From Thiorhodococcus drewsii AZ1 (GTDB taxonomy: Bacteria; Pseudomonadota; Gammaproteobacteria; Chromatiales; Chromatiaceae), in the NCBI RefSeq assembly GCF_000224065.1, contig NZ_AFWT01000001.1:1-64000 (forward strand): DNA of 64,000 nt. The letters are read 5' to 3'. Made by a program: the position numbers and the translations under genes. Of this stretch, positions 6,586 through 15,763 are shown piece by piece (position 1 is the stretch's first letter; the number at the start of each line of letters is the position of its first letter). The notes under the pieces were generated by a model. That model was not told the DNA's origin. It worked only from the letters and a program-made list of their open reading frames with translations, and ran no database searches.

Positions 6586-8961
6586 TCAGCCGGTCAAGGC
6601 TGCAAACACCGCCGGCAAGCGCTCCGGTAGCCGCTCCACCCGATCGACGACCGAGTAACCGTTCTCTCCGAAGATGCGGGCGACATAGCGGTCGGCCTCG
6701 GGGTCGAGCGTCAGACAGTAGGTGTGGATGCCCTTCATGCGCAGATCCTCGACGGCCTTCTTGGCGTCGTGGCGGAGATATTGCGGGTCGCGCTCGTCGA
6801 TGTCGGCGGGTTCGCCGTCCGTGATGAGCAGCACCAGGCGCTTCTGGGCCGGCTGCTGGTCCAGGTGCCAGCCGGCGTGGCGGAGCGCAGCGCCCATGCG
6901 GGTGGAGAGCCCGCCCTTCATGCCGGCCATGCGCGACTTGGCGTCGTCGTCATAGGGCTGGTTGAAGTCCTTGAAACGGTAATACTGGACGTCGTGCCGA
7001 CCGTCGGAGGCAAAGCCGTGGACGGCGAAGTTGTCGCCGATGGAATCGATGGCCCAGGCCAGCAGGCCGGTGGACTCGCGGGTGAGATCGAGGATGCTCG
7101 GTGCCTCGGCGTAGCCGGGCTCGCCCTCCTTGACGCCGACCTTGTCGTTGGTGGACTGCGACAGATCCATCAGCACAACGATCGAGAGATCGCGCACATG
7201 CCGGGTGATGCGGATATTGATGCGCGGATCGGGCATGACACCGCGCCGGATGTCGATCATGGCGCGCACGGCGGCGTTGAGATCCAGCTCCTCGCCCTCC
7301 TCGTAGCCGCGCCGGCGGACGATGCCCTGGGGTTGGAGCGCATCGATCAGATGGCGGATGCGGCTCGCGACCGGTTTGTGCTTGGTGAGGATCTCGTCCA
7401 TCGTCTCCGGGTCGCCCCGCCCCTGACGCCGCTCGACGATGGTCGCCCAGTCCGGGCGGTGGAGCTGTACCTGGTAGTCCCATTCCTGATAGTGGAAGGG
7501 ATCGGAGATCGGCTCCTTGCCCTCCAGCTCGTTGATGGTGCAGCCCTCCTGGTCGAGCCAGAAGGGGGTGGAGAGCGTCCAGATCTCCTGGGCATCGTCG
7601 CCGGCCAGCTCGCAGTCGAGTTCGTTGACCATCTCCATGACATTGACCTTGCGCCGCACCTGCTGCTGGCTGGCCGGCAGATAGTCCACCCCATGCGAAA
7701 GGAAGCGGTTCCCGTCGAAATCCCAGACATAATCGTTGTCGTCGCGGTAGGGGATCGGCCAATCCTCCAAAATGCGCAGACTGGGAACGGCCACGTCCTG
7801 GATCGCACGGTTGTAGAAGTCGACGCCCGCCAGCCAGCTGATGCGGTTGTCCTCGGCACGCTCGGCCAGGGCGGCGCGAAAGGCGACTGCGGATTCCTCG
7901 ATCAGGGGCTCTGGGTCGCGGTAGTCCGCGTCCAATAGGGCGCGGGCGAGACGCACCATGAGATCGAGCATGGGATGCAGCTCGACGCTTTCGCCCTGTT
8001 CCGGGGACGCGGTGAAGAATTGGAGCCAGAGCTTCTTGATGCCCGGAAAGTCGCGGATCGCCAGCGCCTCGACACGGGCGTCCTCGAACAGCTCGATGAA
8101 AATCCGCTGAACGGGGTTCAACTGCTCGGCGCTCATGGGCTGGGTGGTATAGACCATGTGCGCGGCGCAGTGCGCGGCGGCGGCGCGGTAAAGCTCGACG
8201 CCCGAGATGCCGCGCCAGGCGTCGAAGGCATCCGGCAGATGGATCTGAAAGTCCTCAATGAAGGGCTTGAGCCCGGTGCGCGACTCGTAGTCGCCCGAGG
8301 TCGGACGCATGAAGAAGGCCCGCGCCCAGAGCGCACGCAGATAGAAGTTGAGCTTGCGCTGGTTGTCGACGAAGAGGGTGCCGCGCCGCTCCTTCTGCAG
8401 CACCGAGCGCGAGGACTCGGTCTTGAGCCCGAAATAGGCGAGCTGACCGTCCAGGTCGCGGGCATGGGCCTGGGCGCCCCACAGCGCCCAGCGGCGCAGA
8501 CCGCCCAGGGTCAGCTTGGAGAGCAGCTCGTCCATGTTCTCCATCATCGGCCGCAGACCGCGCGGCGCCTTGCCGGCGAGCTGATGCAGCAGATTCAGAT
8601 AACCGCGCATCACCTCGACGTCGCCGAGCCGGCTCGCCGCGAGCGGCATGTTGGCCATCATGAGGATGAGCACGGTCCCCGAGGTGTGCGAGGACAGCTT
8701 CATGAGCGAGCTGACGATGTCGGGGATGATGTCCTCGCCGATCTCCTTGACCACGCCCGGCATCTCCTGAACGTAGGTCATCACCAGCTCGCTGCCCTTG
8801 TTCAGTCCGCACATGGCGCGGATACCGGTCAGATAGTGATCCAACCCGCGCGGAGACATCACCCGCGCCGCCTCCTGATAGCTCGACTCCAGCGCCTGAG
8901 CGTGCTCGTGCTCCGGATCGGCTTTGAGGCAGGTGAGGTATTCGCTGAAGTCGATGGTCAT
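6586..8961 (-). CDS. cbbO: RuBisCO activase subunit CbbO (vWA domain)
   Basis: 791 residues. The C-terminal von Willebrand A domain has the MIDAS motif DLSQS in IVVLMDLSQSTND and a later LLITDGEPADID. The long N-terminal region is typical of the CbbO/NorD family. CbbO works with the AAA+ ring CbbQ to strip inhibitory sugar phosphates from form I RuBisCO, the vWA domain contacting the large subunit. It is last in the cbbL-cbbS-cbbQ-cbbO order. Its Shine-Dalgarno GGAGG (about 9 bases before the ATG at 8961) lies within a CTGGAAG-type repeat that borders the inserted four-helix-bundle element. Confidence 0.92.
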   Translation of the reverse strand: MTIDFSEYLTCLKADPEHEHAQALESSYQEAARVMSPRGLDHYLTGIRAMCGLNKGSELVMTYVQEMPGVVKEIGEDIIPDIVSSLMKLSSHTSGTVLILMMANMPLAASRLGDVEVMRGYLNLLHQLAGKAPRGLRPMMENMDELLSKLTLGGLRRWALWGAQAHARDLDGQLAYFGLKTESSRSVLQKERRGTLFVDNQRKLNFYLRALWARAFFMRPTSGDYESRTGLKPFIEDFQIHLPDAFDAWRGISGVELYRAAAAHCAAHMVYTTQPMSAEQLNPVQRIFIELFEDARVEALAIRDFPGIKKLWLQFFTASPEQGESVELHPMLDLMVRLARALLDADYRDPEPLIEESAVAFRAALAERAEDNRISWLAGVDFYNRAIQDVAVPSLRILEDWPIPYRDDNDYVWDFDGNRFLSHGVDYLPASQQQVRRKVNVMEMVNELDCELAGDDAQEIWTLSTPFWLDQEGCTINELEGKEPISDPFHYQEWDYQVQLHRPDWATIVERRQGRGDPETMDEILTKHKPVASRIRHLIDALQPQGIVRRRGYEEGEELDLNAAVRAMIDIRRGVMPDPRINIRITRHVRDLSIVVLMDLSQSTNDKVGVKEGEPGYAEAPSILDLTRESTGLLAWAIDSIGDNFAVHGFASDGRHDVQYYRFKDFNQPYDDDAKSRMAGMKGGLSTRMGAALRHAGWHLDQQPAQKRLVLLITDGEPADIDERDPQYLRHDAKKAVEDLRMKGIHTYCLTLDPEADRYVARIFGENGYSVVDRVERLPERLPAVFAALTG

Positions 8962-8968
8962 TGTGAAG

Positions 8969-9437
8969 GCCTCCAGCTTCCAGCGTCCAGCTTCCAGCCA
9001 GAGAAAGCGAGCGGCCGCGAACGACGCCTCATGCCGATTGACAGAGCTTGGAGAGCAGTCCAGACAACATTCTGCGCACCTCCGAGCAGCGCGCCATTAG
9101 CGCATCGGCTTGATCCTCTGAGAGATAGCTGAGGTCTCTGGATAGCAAACATTGGTATTCGAGCTCGTTGGCGGAACCCGCAGCGATTCTGACGAAGCGG
9201 GCAAAATCCGCGTCGGTTCCCCTTCCGCAGCCTTCGGCGATGTTCGAGGGCACGGAAACGGCGCAGCGCCGCATCTGAGCCAACAGCCCAAATCGCTCGG
9301 CGTCCGGAAACCCTCCCGTCGCCTTGTAAATATCCAGCGCCAGCACATGCGACTTTTCCCAAACACCCAGCTTTCGATAATCCCTCATCGCGTTCCGTTT
9401 CCCTCCGCTGGAAGCTGATCGCTGGCGGCTGACAGCT
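8969..9437 (-). mobile_element. Repeat-bounded element carrying a four-helix-bundle gene
   Basis: On the minus strand the element opens with AGCTGTCAGCCGCCAGC (9437-9421), contains one gene, and closes with CTGGAAG-type repeats (about 9000-8969). It fills the space between the cbbQ stop and the cbbO ribosome binding site. The same two ends, without the gene, occur at 44489-44638, which suggests a transposable or otherwise dispersing unit. No transposase is encoded. Confidence 0.5.
9029..9388 (-). CDS. Four-helix-bundle protein (23S rRNA intervening-sequence/Avd-like family)
   Basis: 119 residues. The sequence MRDYRKLGVWEKSH, then PDAERFGLLAQMRRCAVSVPSN and IAEGCGRGT is diagnostic of the small four-helix-bundle family first seen in rRNA intervening sequences and related to Avd of diversity-generating retroelements. 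Function is not established; family members form basic pentamers that may bind nucleic acid. It sits between cbbQ and cbbO, where it has no obvious job, and is bounded by repeats. ATG at 9388 is preceded by a GGAGGG 12 bases upstream. Confidence 0.85.
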   Translation of the reverse strand: MRDYRKLGVWEKSHVLALDIYKATGGFPDAERFGLLAQMRRCAVSVPSNIAEGCGRGTDADFARFVRIAAGSANELEYQCLLSRDLSYLSEDQADALMARCSEVRRMLSGLLSKLCQSA

Positions 9438-10242
9438 AAAAATAGGTATTCACCGCTGCATCCAGGGTATCGCGCATATCCGGGTCGTCCGTTAGGGGAC
9501 CGACCAGGGCCATCTGGGCGGCGGACTGGGGGTCGATGCCCTTGCCGATGAGTTGCGCGGCGTAGACCAGCAGTCGGGTCGACATGCCCTCGTCGAGTCC
9601 GTGGCCCTTGAGGTTGCGGCTGCGGTGGGCGATCTGGACCAGCTTCTCGGCGGTCGCCTTGTCCACACCGCCCTCGTGAGTGACGATCTCGGTCTCGATC
9701 GCGGCAGTCGGGTAGTCGAAGTCGAGCGCGCCGAAGCGCTGCTTGGTGGACTGTTTCAGGTCCTTCATCAGGCTCTGATAGCCGGGGTTGTAGGAGATGA
9801 CGATCTGGAAGTCCGGGTGGGCCTCCACGATCTCGCCCTTCTTCTCCAGCGGCAGGTTACGACGATGGTCGGTCAGGGGATGGATGACGACCGTGGTGTC
9901 CTGGCGCGCCTCGACCACCTCGTCGAGATAGCAGATGGCGCCGATGCGTGCGGCGACGGTCAGGGGACCGTCCTGCCATTTGGTGCCGTTGATGTCGAGC
10001 AGGAAGCGTCCGACCAGGTCGGAGGCGGTCATGTCCTCGTTGCAGGCCACGGTGATAAGCGGCTTGCCAAGCGTCCAGGCCATGTATTCGACGAAGCGGG
10101 TCTTGCCGCAGCCGGTCGGTCCCTTGAGCATGACCGGCATGCGCGCCTCGTAGGCGGCGCGGTAGAGATCCACCTCCTGGTGGACCGGATGGTAGTAGGG
10201 TTCGCTCTTAACCAGATACTGGTCGCGGTCGATGTCTTGCAT
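9436..10242 (-). CDS. cbbQ: RuBisCO activase AAA+ subunit CbbQ
   Basis: 268 residues from ATG at 10242, which gives the family start MQDIDRDQYLVKSEPYY and has AAGGAT upstream; the frame extends to 10293 but those residues are unlike the family. Walker A is GPTGCGKTR, Walker B is ICYLDEVVEA. MoxR-type AAA+ ATPase that forms a hexamer with CbbO and remodels inhibited RuBisCO. It follows cbbS by 140 bases. The stop codon overlaps the first bases of the inserted repeat element. Confidence 0.93.
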   Translation of the reverse strand: MQDIDRDQYLVKSEPYYHPVHQEVDLYRAAYEARMPVMLKGPTGCGKTRFVEYMAWTLGKPLITVACNEDMTASDLVGRFLLDINGTKWQDGPLTVAARIGAICYLDEVVEARQDTTVVIHPLTDHRRNLPLEKKGEIVEAHPDFQIVISYNPGYQSLMKDLKQSTKQRFGALDFDYPTAAIETEIVTHEGGVDKATAEKLVQIAHRSRNLKGHGLDEGMSTRLLVYAAQLIGKGIDPQSAAQMALVGPLTDDPDMRDTLDAAVNTYF

Positions 10243-10382
10243 GCTCTTGATCCTTGTCTGTTCAGTGATGCTCCAGGCTGGCGGCGACACCAACCAAGAG
10301 CCCCGTCGGCGGGAGAAGATGGCGAGATCCTCCCAACCCGACAGGGCTCATCGGGCTCAAGTGCGGATGCGGATGCCGCGGA

Positions 10383-10739
10383 TCAGACCGGCTTGCCGCG
10401 ATAGACCACCATCTCGGCGCCCTTGGACTGGGCGTAGTTGTCGTAGCCGATCAGACGCACGTGATTCTCGGGATGCGCCTTGTGGCAGGCCTCGGCCTCG
10501 GCCAGGATGGTCTCGACGTCGGTCTCGCCGAACAGCGGCAGCTTCCACATGTACCAGAAGTGGTCGAAGGCATTCTCCGGCTCGGTGTGCTCGATGGCCG
10601 GATTCCAGCCCTTGCCGACGATGTACTCGACCTGCTTGCGGATGCGCTCGGCATCCATGGCCGGTAGATAGGAGAAGGTCTCGAACTTACGGCTGTTCAC
10701 GTCTTCGAGACTGGAACTGTAATCCTGCATTTCGCTCAT
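10383..10739 (-). CDS. cbbS: RuBisCO small subunit, form IA
   Basis: 118 residues from ATG at 10739 ([20 protein letters not shown]), with GAGAGAGG just upstream; an in-frame start 45 bases earlier lies in a repeat and is unlikely. Motifs typical of the small subunit include [20 protein letters not shown] and [14 protein letters not shown]. It caps the L8 core to make the L8S8 carboxylase of the Calvin cycle in the cytoplasm. It lies 182 bases after cbbL, a gap that holds a pair of inverted dispersed repeats. Confidence 0.95.
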   Translation of the reverse strand: MSEMQDYSSSLEDVNSRKFETFSYLPAMDAERIRKQVEYIVGKGWNPAIEHTEPENAFDHFWYMWKLPLFGETDVETILAEAEACHKAHPENHVRLIGYDNYAQSKGAEMVVYRGKPV

Positions 10740-10758
10740 GGTGTCCTCTCTCAATTTT

Positions 10759-10787
10759 GAACCGCAAAGACGCAAAGGTCGCAAAGG
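10759..10787 (+). repeat. Dispersed repeat, GAACCGCAAAGACGCAAAGG type (copy 1)
   Basis: Located in the cbbL-cbbS gap. A second copy lies inverted at 10889-10918, and a diverged third copy at about 52827-52856. The two copies here could pair in the transcript and separate cbbL from cbbS. Confidence 0.6.
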
Positions 10788-10888
10788 GTTTGAAGCGATC
10801 TATCTATCGTGTCTACGCGGCTGAAACTAGTTCTATGGAGATATAGCGCTGGTCGATCGCTGGGCGCATAGGACACTCGATAAGACAT

Positions 10889-10918
10889 CTTCGCGTCCTT
10901 TGCGCCTTTGCGGTTCGA
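10889..10918 (-). repeat. Dispersed repeat, GAACCGCAAAGGCGCAAAGG type (copy 2, inverted)
   Basis: The minus strand reads TCGAACCGCAAAGGCGCAAA and continues AGGACGCGAAG, almost matching the copy at 10759-10787 in reverse. It starts four bases after the cbbL stop. Confidence 0.6.
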
Positions 10919-10921
10919 CTC

Positions 10922-12340
10922 TTACTTATGAGCCACGTCGAGCTTGTCGACGGTGTCGAACTCGAACTTGATCTCCTTCCAGGTCTCCATCGCGATCTTG
11001 AGTTCCGGGCTGGAGGCGGCGGCCTTGAGTAGCACCTCTTTGCCTTCCTTTTCGATGGCGACGCCTTGGTTGCGGGCCTCGACGCAAGCCTCCAGCGCGA
11101 CACGGTTGGCTGCGGCGCCGGCCGCGTTGCCCCAGGGGTGGCCCAGGGTGCCGCCGCCGAACTGCAGCACGGCATCGTCACCGAAGATGGTCACCAGTGC
11201 CGGCATGTGCCAGACGTGGATGCCGCCGGAGGCCACCGCGAAAGCGCCGGGCATAGCGCCCCAGTCCTGATCGAAGAAGATGCCGCGCTTGCGGTCCTCC
11301 TTGATGTACTGCTCGCGCAGCAGATCGATCCAGCCCAGGGTCGATTCGCGGTCGCCCTCCAGCTTGCCGACCACGGTTCCGGTGTGCAGATGGTCGCCGC
11401 CCGACAGACGCAGGATCTTGGTCAGCACCCGGAAGTGGATGCCGTGGTTCGGATTGCGATCGAGCACGGCGTGCATGGCGCGGTGGATGTGCAACAGCAG
11501 ACCGTTGTCGCGGCACCACTGGGCCAAACCCGTGTTGGCGCAGAAGCCGCCGGTGATGTAGTCGTGCATAATGATGGGTGCGCCGATCTCCTTGGCGTAC
11601 TCGGCACGCTTGTACATCTCCTCCGGGGTCGGCGCGGTCACGTTCAGATAGTGACCCTTGCGCTCGCCGGTCTCGCGCTCGGCCTTGTCGATAGCCTCCA
11701 TGACGAAATCGAAGCGTTGACGCCAGCGCATGAAGGGCTGCGAATTGACGTTCTCGTCGTCCTTGGTGAAATCGAGACCGCCGCGCAGACACTCGTAGAC
11801 CGCGCGCCCGTAGTTCTTCGCAGAAAGGCCCAGCTTGGGCTTGATGGTGCAGCCGAGCAGCGGACGGCCGTACTTGTTCATGATGTCGCGCTCGACCTGG
11901 ATGCCGTGCGGCGGGCCGTTGCAGGTCATGACGTAGGCGATCGGGAAGCGCACGTCCTCGAGACGCAGTGCGCGCACCGCCTTGAAGCCGAACACGTTAC
12001 CGACCAGCGAGGTGAAGACGTTGACCACCGATCCTTCCTCGAAGAGATCGATCGGGTAGGCGATGAAGGCGTAGAAGGCCTCGTCGTTGCCAGGCACGTC
12101 CTCGATGGCATAGGCGCGGCCTTTGTAATAGTCGAGGTCGGTGAGCAGATCGGTCCAAACCGTCGTCCAGGTGCCGGTCGAGGACTCGGCGGCGACAGCG
12201 GCGGCCGCTTCCTCGCGCGGCACACCCGTCTGCGGAGTGATCTTGAAACAGGCGAGGATGTCGGTGTCCTTGGGCGTGTAATCGGGCATCCAATAGGTTT
12301 CGCGATAATCCTTCACGCCAGCGTTGTATGTCTTGGCCAT
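10922..12340 (-). CDS. cbbL: RuBisCO large subunit, form IA
   Basis: 472 residues from ATG at 12340 ([17 protein letters not shown]), with GGAGGAC 10 bases upstream; the frame opens 16 codons earlier without family support. The carbamylated lysine lies in [16 protein letters not shown], loop 6 is [10 protein letters not shown], and the C-terminus [12 protein letters not shown] is typical of proteobacterial form IA. Linkage to cbbQ and cbbO marks the non-carboxysomal IAq subtype. It fixes CO2 onto ribulose-1,5-bisphosphate. First gene of the cbbLSQO operon, divergent from cbbR, hence probably CbbR-activated. Confidence 0.97.
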   Translation of the reverse strand: MAKTYNAGVKDYRETYWMPDYTPKDTDILACFKITPQTGVPREEAAAAVAAESSTGTWTTVWTDLLTDLDYYKGRAYAIEDVPGNDEAFYAFIAYPIDLFEEGSVVNVFTSLVGNVFGFKAVRALRLEDVRFPIAYVMTCNGPPHGIQVERDIMNKYGRPLLGCTIKPKLGLSAKNYGRAVYECLRGGLDFTKDDENVNSQPFMRWRQRFDFVMEAIDKAERETGERKGHYLNVTAPTPEEMYKRAEYAKEIGAPIIMHDYITGGFCANTGLAQWCRDNGLLLHIHRAMHAVLDRNPNHGIHFRVLTKILRLSGGDHLHTGTVVGKLEGDRESTLGWIDLLREQYIKEDRKRGIFFDQDWGAMPGAFAVASGGIHVWHMPALVTIFGDDAVLQFGGGTLGHPWGNAAGAAANRVALEACVEARNQGVAIEKEGKEVLLKAAASSPELKIAMETWKEIKFEFDTVDKLDVAHK

Positions 12341-12575
12341 TCTCTTATTGTCCTCCGCAAGTGTGTCTATTTTGCTTGGCCTAGCCAAGCTGGACTATGC
12401 ATGGAGCCAATCAGCTCATGTTCAAACCTGGGACGGCATTATTTGTTCGCTGGCACTATAATTGAAAGTCAGCGTTTCTTATAAATACATCAGAAAAAGT
12501 TTATGCAGCGACCAGCAAGATGGTCTCAACTTCCGTCCACTACGACCACCTCTGAAGACTGACAGCGGCGTCCCC
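12341..12575. promoter_or_regulatory. cbbL-cbbR divergent control region
   Basis: AT-rich 235-base gap. ATAAA (12481-12485) and TTTAT (12500-12504) form an inverted repeat of the kind used by LysR-type regulators, and CACTATAATTG (about 12452-12462) is a plausible -10 element. CbbR sites are expected here from the family; exact sites are inferred. Confidence 0.5.
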
Positions 12576-13511
12576 ATGCACCTCTCACTCCGACAACTCC
12601 GCGTCTTCGAGGCGGTCGCCCGCCACCTGAGCTACACCCGCGCAGCCGAGGAGCTGCATCTCAGCCAACCGGCCGTGTCCATGCAGGTACGCCAGTTGGA
12701 GGATGCGATCGGACTGCCGCTGTTCGAGCGACTGGGAAAGCGCATCCTCCTGACCCAGGCCGGCGAGGAGGTGCACCACTACGGCCAGACTATCGACCGC
12801 TCGCTGTGCGAGATGGAAGAGGTGATGGAATCGCTCAAGGGCGTCAACAGCGGGCGGCTGCAGGTTGCCGTCGCCAGTACGGTCAACTATTTCGCACCGC
12901 GCTTGCTGGCGGTCTTTCAACGACGCTATCCGGGAATCACGCTCAAGCTGGTCGTCACCAACCGCGAGGAACTGGTCCATCTGCTCGACGGCAACGCAGT
13001 GGATCTGGTGTTGATGGGGCTCCCGCCCAAGACGGTCGAGGTGGAATCCGAGGTCTTCATGGACAACCCGCTGGTCGTGGTCGCGCCGCCCGATCACCCC
13101 CTGGCTGAAGCACGGAGAATCCCCATGTCACGCCTCGCCGAAGAGGTCTTCGTGATGCGCGAGGAAGGCTCGGGCACCCGCCAGGCGATGGAACGCTTCT
13201 TTGCCGAGCGCGACCTGAGCATCCGCCACGGCATGCAGATGACCCGCAACGAGGCCGTCAAGCAGGCGGTCCGCTCCGGACTCGGGCTGAGCGTGGTGTC
13301 GCTACATACGATCGAACTCGAACTGGAAACACAACGTCTCGTCATCCTCGATGTGGACGGATTTCCCGATCGGCGCCACTGGTATCTGGTCTATCGTCGC
13401 GGCAAGCGTCTGTCTCCCGCCGCCAAGGCATTCCGCGAATTCGTGATCGCCGAGGCCGCGCGCATCGCTACGCCGACGCTGTTCGCAACGCAATCGGAAC
13501 CGAGCGCCTGA
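12576..13511 (+). CDS. cbbR: LysR-type regulator of the Calvin cycle operon
   Basis: 311 residues from ATG at 12576 (MHLSLRQLRVFEAVARHLSY); 38 upstream codons are open but lie in the AT-rich promoter and lack family similarity. The winged helix covers about 1-62 with SQPAVSMQVRQLE as the recognition helix, followed by the two-lobed effector domain. It is divergent from cbbL, the hallmark arrangement of CbbR, which activates cbb genes in response to metabolites such as RuBP or NADPH. Confidence 0.9.
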   Translation: MHLSLRQLRVFEAVARHLSYTRAAEELHLSQPAVSMQVRQLEDAIGLPLFERLGKRILLTQAGEEVHHYGQTIDRSLCEMEEVMESLKGVNSGRLQVAVASTVNYFAPRLLAVFQRRYPGITLKLVVTNREELVHLLDGNAVDLVLMGLPPKTVEVESEVFMDNPLVVVAPPDHPLAEARRIPMSRLAEEVFVMREEGSGTRQAMERFFAERDLSIRHGMQMTRNEAVKQAVRSGLGLSVVSLHTIELELETQRLVILDVDGFPDRRHWYLVYRRGKRLSPAAKAFREFVIAEAARIATPTLFATQSEPSA

Positions 13512-13660
13512 ACGACTGTTAAATCCGGCCGGACGGAAAGGCATCCTCGGGAAACGCTGATTTACCGCGTTTCTCGTCCGGGCCAAGGGTGGCCCGACAT
13601 GTTCACGCACCTAAGCGCTTGAATATGGAGCAAATCGGAAACCGCGTTTTCGATTCGCGA

Positions 13661-13693
13661 GCTGATTGAATGCCAGGAGGGCATTGAATCAGC
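13661..13693. terminator. Hairpin between convergent cbbR and histidine kinase gene
   Basis: GCTGATTGAATGCC and GGCATTGAATCAGC form a 14-base inverted repeat with one mismatch and a five-base loop. It sits 6 bases past the kinase stop and may end transcription from either side; there is no clear T-run. Confidence 0.4.
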
Positions 13694-13699
13694 GTCTCC

Positions 13700-15046
13700 C
13701 TAATTCGCCGTCGGGATCTCGAACCGGAAGGTCATGCCGCCCTTGGGATTGAGTCGGGCCGAGATGCGTCCAGCATGTGCCTCGACGATGCGCTTGCTGA
13801 TGGTCAGACCGAGTCCGCTGCCGCCGGTCTGGCGGGAGCGGCAGCGATGACTGCGAAAGAATGGATCGAACAGCTGTTCCAGATCCTCGGGCGGCACGCC
13901 CTCCCCCGCATCCTCGATCTCGAACCAGAAACGCCCCGTATCGCTCCCGGCCGTCAGACGGAGGGGTGTCGCGTTCCGGTTGTACTTGACCGCGTTCTCC
14001 AACAGGTTGTCGAAGACCCGGCAGATCTGGCCGGGGTCGACCCAGGCCACCGGCAGCGCGTCCGCAATCTCGGCGTCGAGACGCTGCTCGGGATGGTAGC
14101 GCGCGAAGCGCTCCAGCACCCCGGTCACGACCTCATTCAGATCGATCGGTCGGCGCTGCAGAAAATGCTGGTCTGGGACTCGGCCGATCAGATCGAGACG
14201 CGAATTGATCAGTACATTATCGACCAGCCGTTCGAGCTCGGTCAGGTCGGCCCCGACCCCCTGCAGCCGGTCGAGGGTCTCCTCGAAATCGCCGGGGACG
14301 TCCTCCAGGAGTTCCAGAGCCACCCGCAAACGGGCCAATGGGGTTCGGATCTCGTGCGAGAGATTGGCGAAGAGTTCCTTCTCCGCCCGGATGCGGTGCT
14401 CCAGCCGCGATGCCATCTCGTCCAGCGACCGCGACAGGTCGCCCAACTCGTCACCCCGGACCAGGCCGCTGCGGGCCGACAGCTCGCCAGCAGCAAGCCG
14501 GTGCGCAGTGGCCGTGAGACGTTCCAGTGGTCTGGCGAAGGCTCTCGCCAATGGCCAGGAGGCCAAGGCGACGACCAGCAGCACCGCAGCGAGCGCGATC
14601 AGGAGTCCGGCAAATCCGGCCTCGGCGCCCTGCACCAGCAGATAGGCACCATCGGGTCCGCCGAGCGCAACGGCGTGCACCCATCCGTCACTTTGGCGAT
14701 GCAACGGATGCCAACCGCCGACCTTGGCGAGTTCCTCGGCAGTGAGCGGTACCGGCGGCGCCCCGCCCGTGCGGGCAAGCGGGGTTCCATCCCGGTCATA
14801 GATGGCGGCGCTGCGCTCCAATGCCCCCGCAAGCCGACGCAAACCGGCTTCGAGCGCCTCCGGCCGACCGAGCAGGGGCTCGAGCTCGGCCGCAAGCACC
14901 TGGTGCAAGCGCTCCGGGCGGCCGTGGTAACGGGATTCGGGCTGGACCAGGATGGTGGTCGCGACGACCGCCAGGGTAGCCAGACAGACCAGGAACAGGC
15001 CGAAGAGATAGATGCGCCAGAAAAGACGCCGACGTGGATATCTCAC
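13700..15046 (-). CDS. Sensor histidine kinase (RstB/EnvZ type)
   Basis: 448 residues. TM1 is at about 8-34, then a periplasmic region of roughly 110 residues, TM2 near 148-168 and a HAMP segment. The phosphoacceptor H lies in NLSHEIRTPLARLR, and the ATPase N, G1 and G2 boxes are present (NLLENAVKYN, then DAGEGVPPEDL and GSGLGLTISKRI). Its start overlaps the regulator stop by ATGA, so the two form one two-component system. The signal is unknown; the neighbouring PAS-like gene may contribute. Confidence 0.9.
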   Translation of the reverse strand: MRYPRRRLFWRIYLFGLFLVCLATLAVVATTILVQPESRYHGRPERLHQVLAAELEPLLGRPEALEAGLRRLAGALERSAAIYDRDGTPLARTGGAPPVPLTAEELAKVGGWHPLHRQSDGWVHAVALGGPDGAYLLVQGAEAGFAGLLIALAAVLLVVALASWPLARAFARPLERLTATAHRLAAGELSARSGLVRGDELGDLSRSLDEMASRLEHRIRAEKELFANLSHEIRTPLARLRVALELLEDVPGDFEETLDRLQGVGADLTELERLVDNVLINSRLDLIGRVPDQHFLQRRPIDLNEVVTGVLERFARYHPEQRLDAEIADALPVAWVDPGQICRVFDNLLENAVKYNRNATPLRLTAGSDTGRFWFEIEDAGEGVPPEDLEQLFDPFFRSHRCRSRQTGGSGLGLTISKRIVEAHAGRISARLNPKGGMTFRFEIPTAN

Positions 15047-15750
15047 CCGGCATACGACGCGAGGTACTGATAGCCGGCGCCGCGCACCGTGCGGATACGC
15101 TGCGGATTGCGCGGGCTGTCGCCCAGCTTCTGGCGCAGCCGGGAGATGTGCACGTCGATCGAGCGGTCGAAGGCCTCCTCCGCGCTGCCGCGTGCCAGTT
15201 CCATCAGACGCTCGCGCGAGATGACCTGACCGGCCCGCTCGGCCAGCGCCCGCAGCAGCGCGAACTCGTAGCTGGTCAGGGGGAGCGGCTGTCCGTCCAG
15301 CGTTGCGATCAGGGTGCCGGGATCGAGCGCCAGATCACCGACGCGAACCAGGTGCGTGCGCGGTCCGGCCCGACCGCGCGAGCGACGCACCGCCGCTCGG
15401 ATGCGGGCCAGGAGTTCACGCGGCGAGAAGGGTTTGGGCAGATAGTCGTCGGCGCCGATCTCCAGCCCCAGGATGCGATCAGCCTCCTCGCCGCGCGCCG
15501 TAACCATGAGGATGGGCACGTCCGAGTGCTCGCGCAGCCGCTGACAGATGGAGATACCGTCGCGTCCAGGCAGCATGAGATCCAGCAGAATCGCGTCGAA
15601 GCGGTGCCTAAGCGCTTGCTGCAACCCGCGCTCGCCGTCCGATTCCAGGGTGACCAGCACCTCGTAGCGCTGCAGATAGTCGCTGGTGAGTTTGGCGAGC
15701 CGCATGTCGTCCTCGATGACGAGCAGATCGATCAAGGGTTCGCCGTTCAT
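15043..15750 (-). CDS. OmpR-family response regulator (RstA-like)
   Basis: 235 residues from ATG at 15750 (MNGEPLIDLLVIEDDMRLAK); the frame is open further upstream but enters the preceding gene. Receiver domain with acidic pocket EDD, phosphoacceptor D in ILLDLMLPGRDG and K in DDYLPKPFSPRELL; the C-terminal winged helix ends with RLRQKLGD and TVRGAGYQYL. It controls transcription as partner of the downstream kinase. It begins 13 bases after the PAS-like gene, so the three genes are likely one operon. Confidence 0.92.
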   Translation of the reverse strand: MNGEPLIDLLVIEDDMRLAKLTSDYLQRYEVLVTLESDGERGLQQALRHRFDAILLDLMLPGRDGISICQRLREHSDVPILMVTARGEEADRILGLEIGADDYLPKPFSPRELLARIRAAVRRSRGRAGPRTHLVRVGDLALDPGTLIATLDGQPLPLTSYEFALLRALAERAGQVISRERLMELARGSAEEAFDRSIDVHISRLRQKLGDSPRNPQRIRTVRGAGYQYLASYAG

Positions 15751-15763
15751 ATCCGCCGCCCGC

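Noticed and set aside
6724-7938. 404-residue plus-strand frame opposite cbbO
   Set aside because: Antisense shadow of a well-supported gene, no ribosome site or family similarity.
10922-12340. Carboxysomal RuBisCO
   Set aside because: No carboxysome shell or CsoS2 genes nearby; cbbQ and cbbO follow, so the non-carboxysomal subtype fits.
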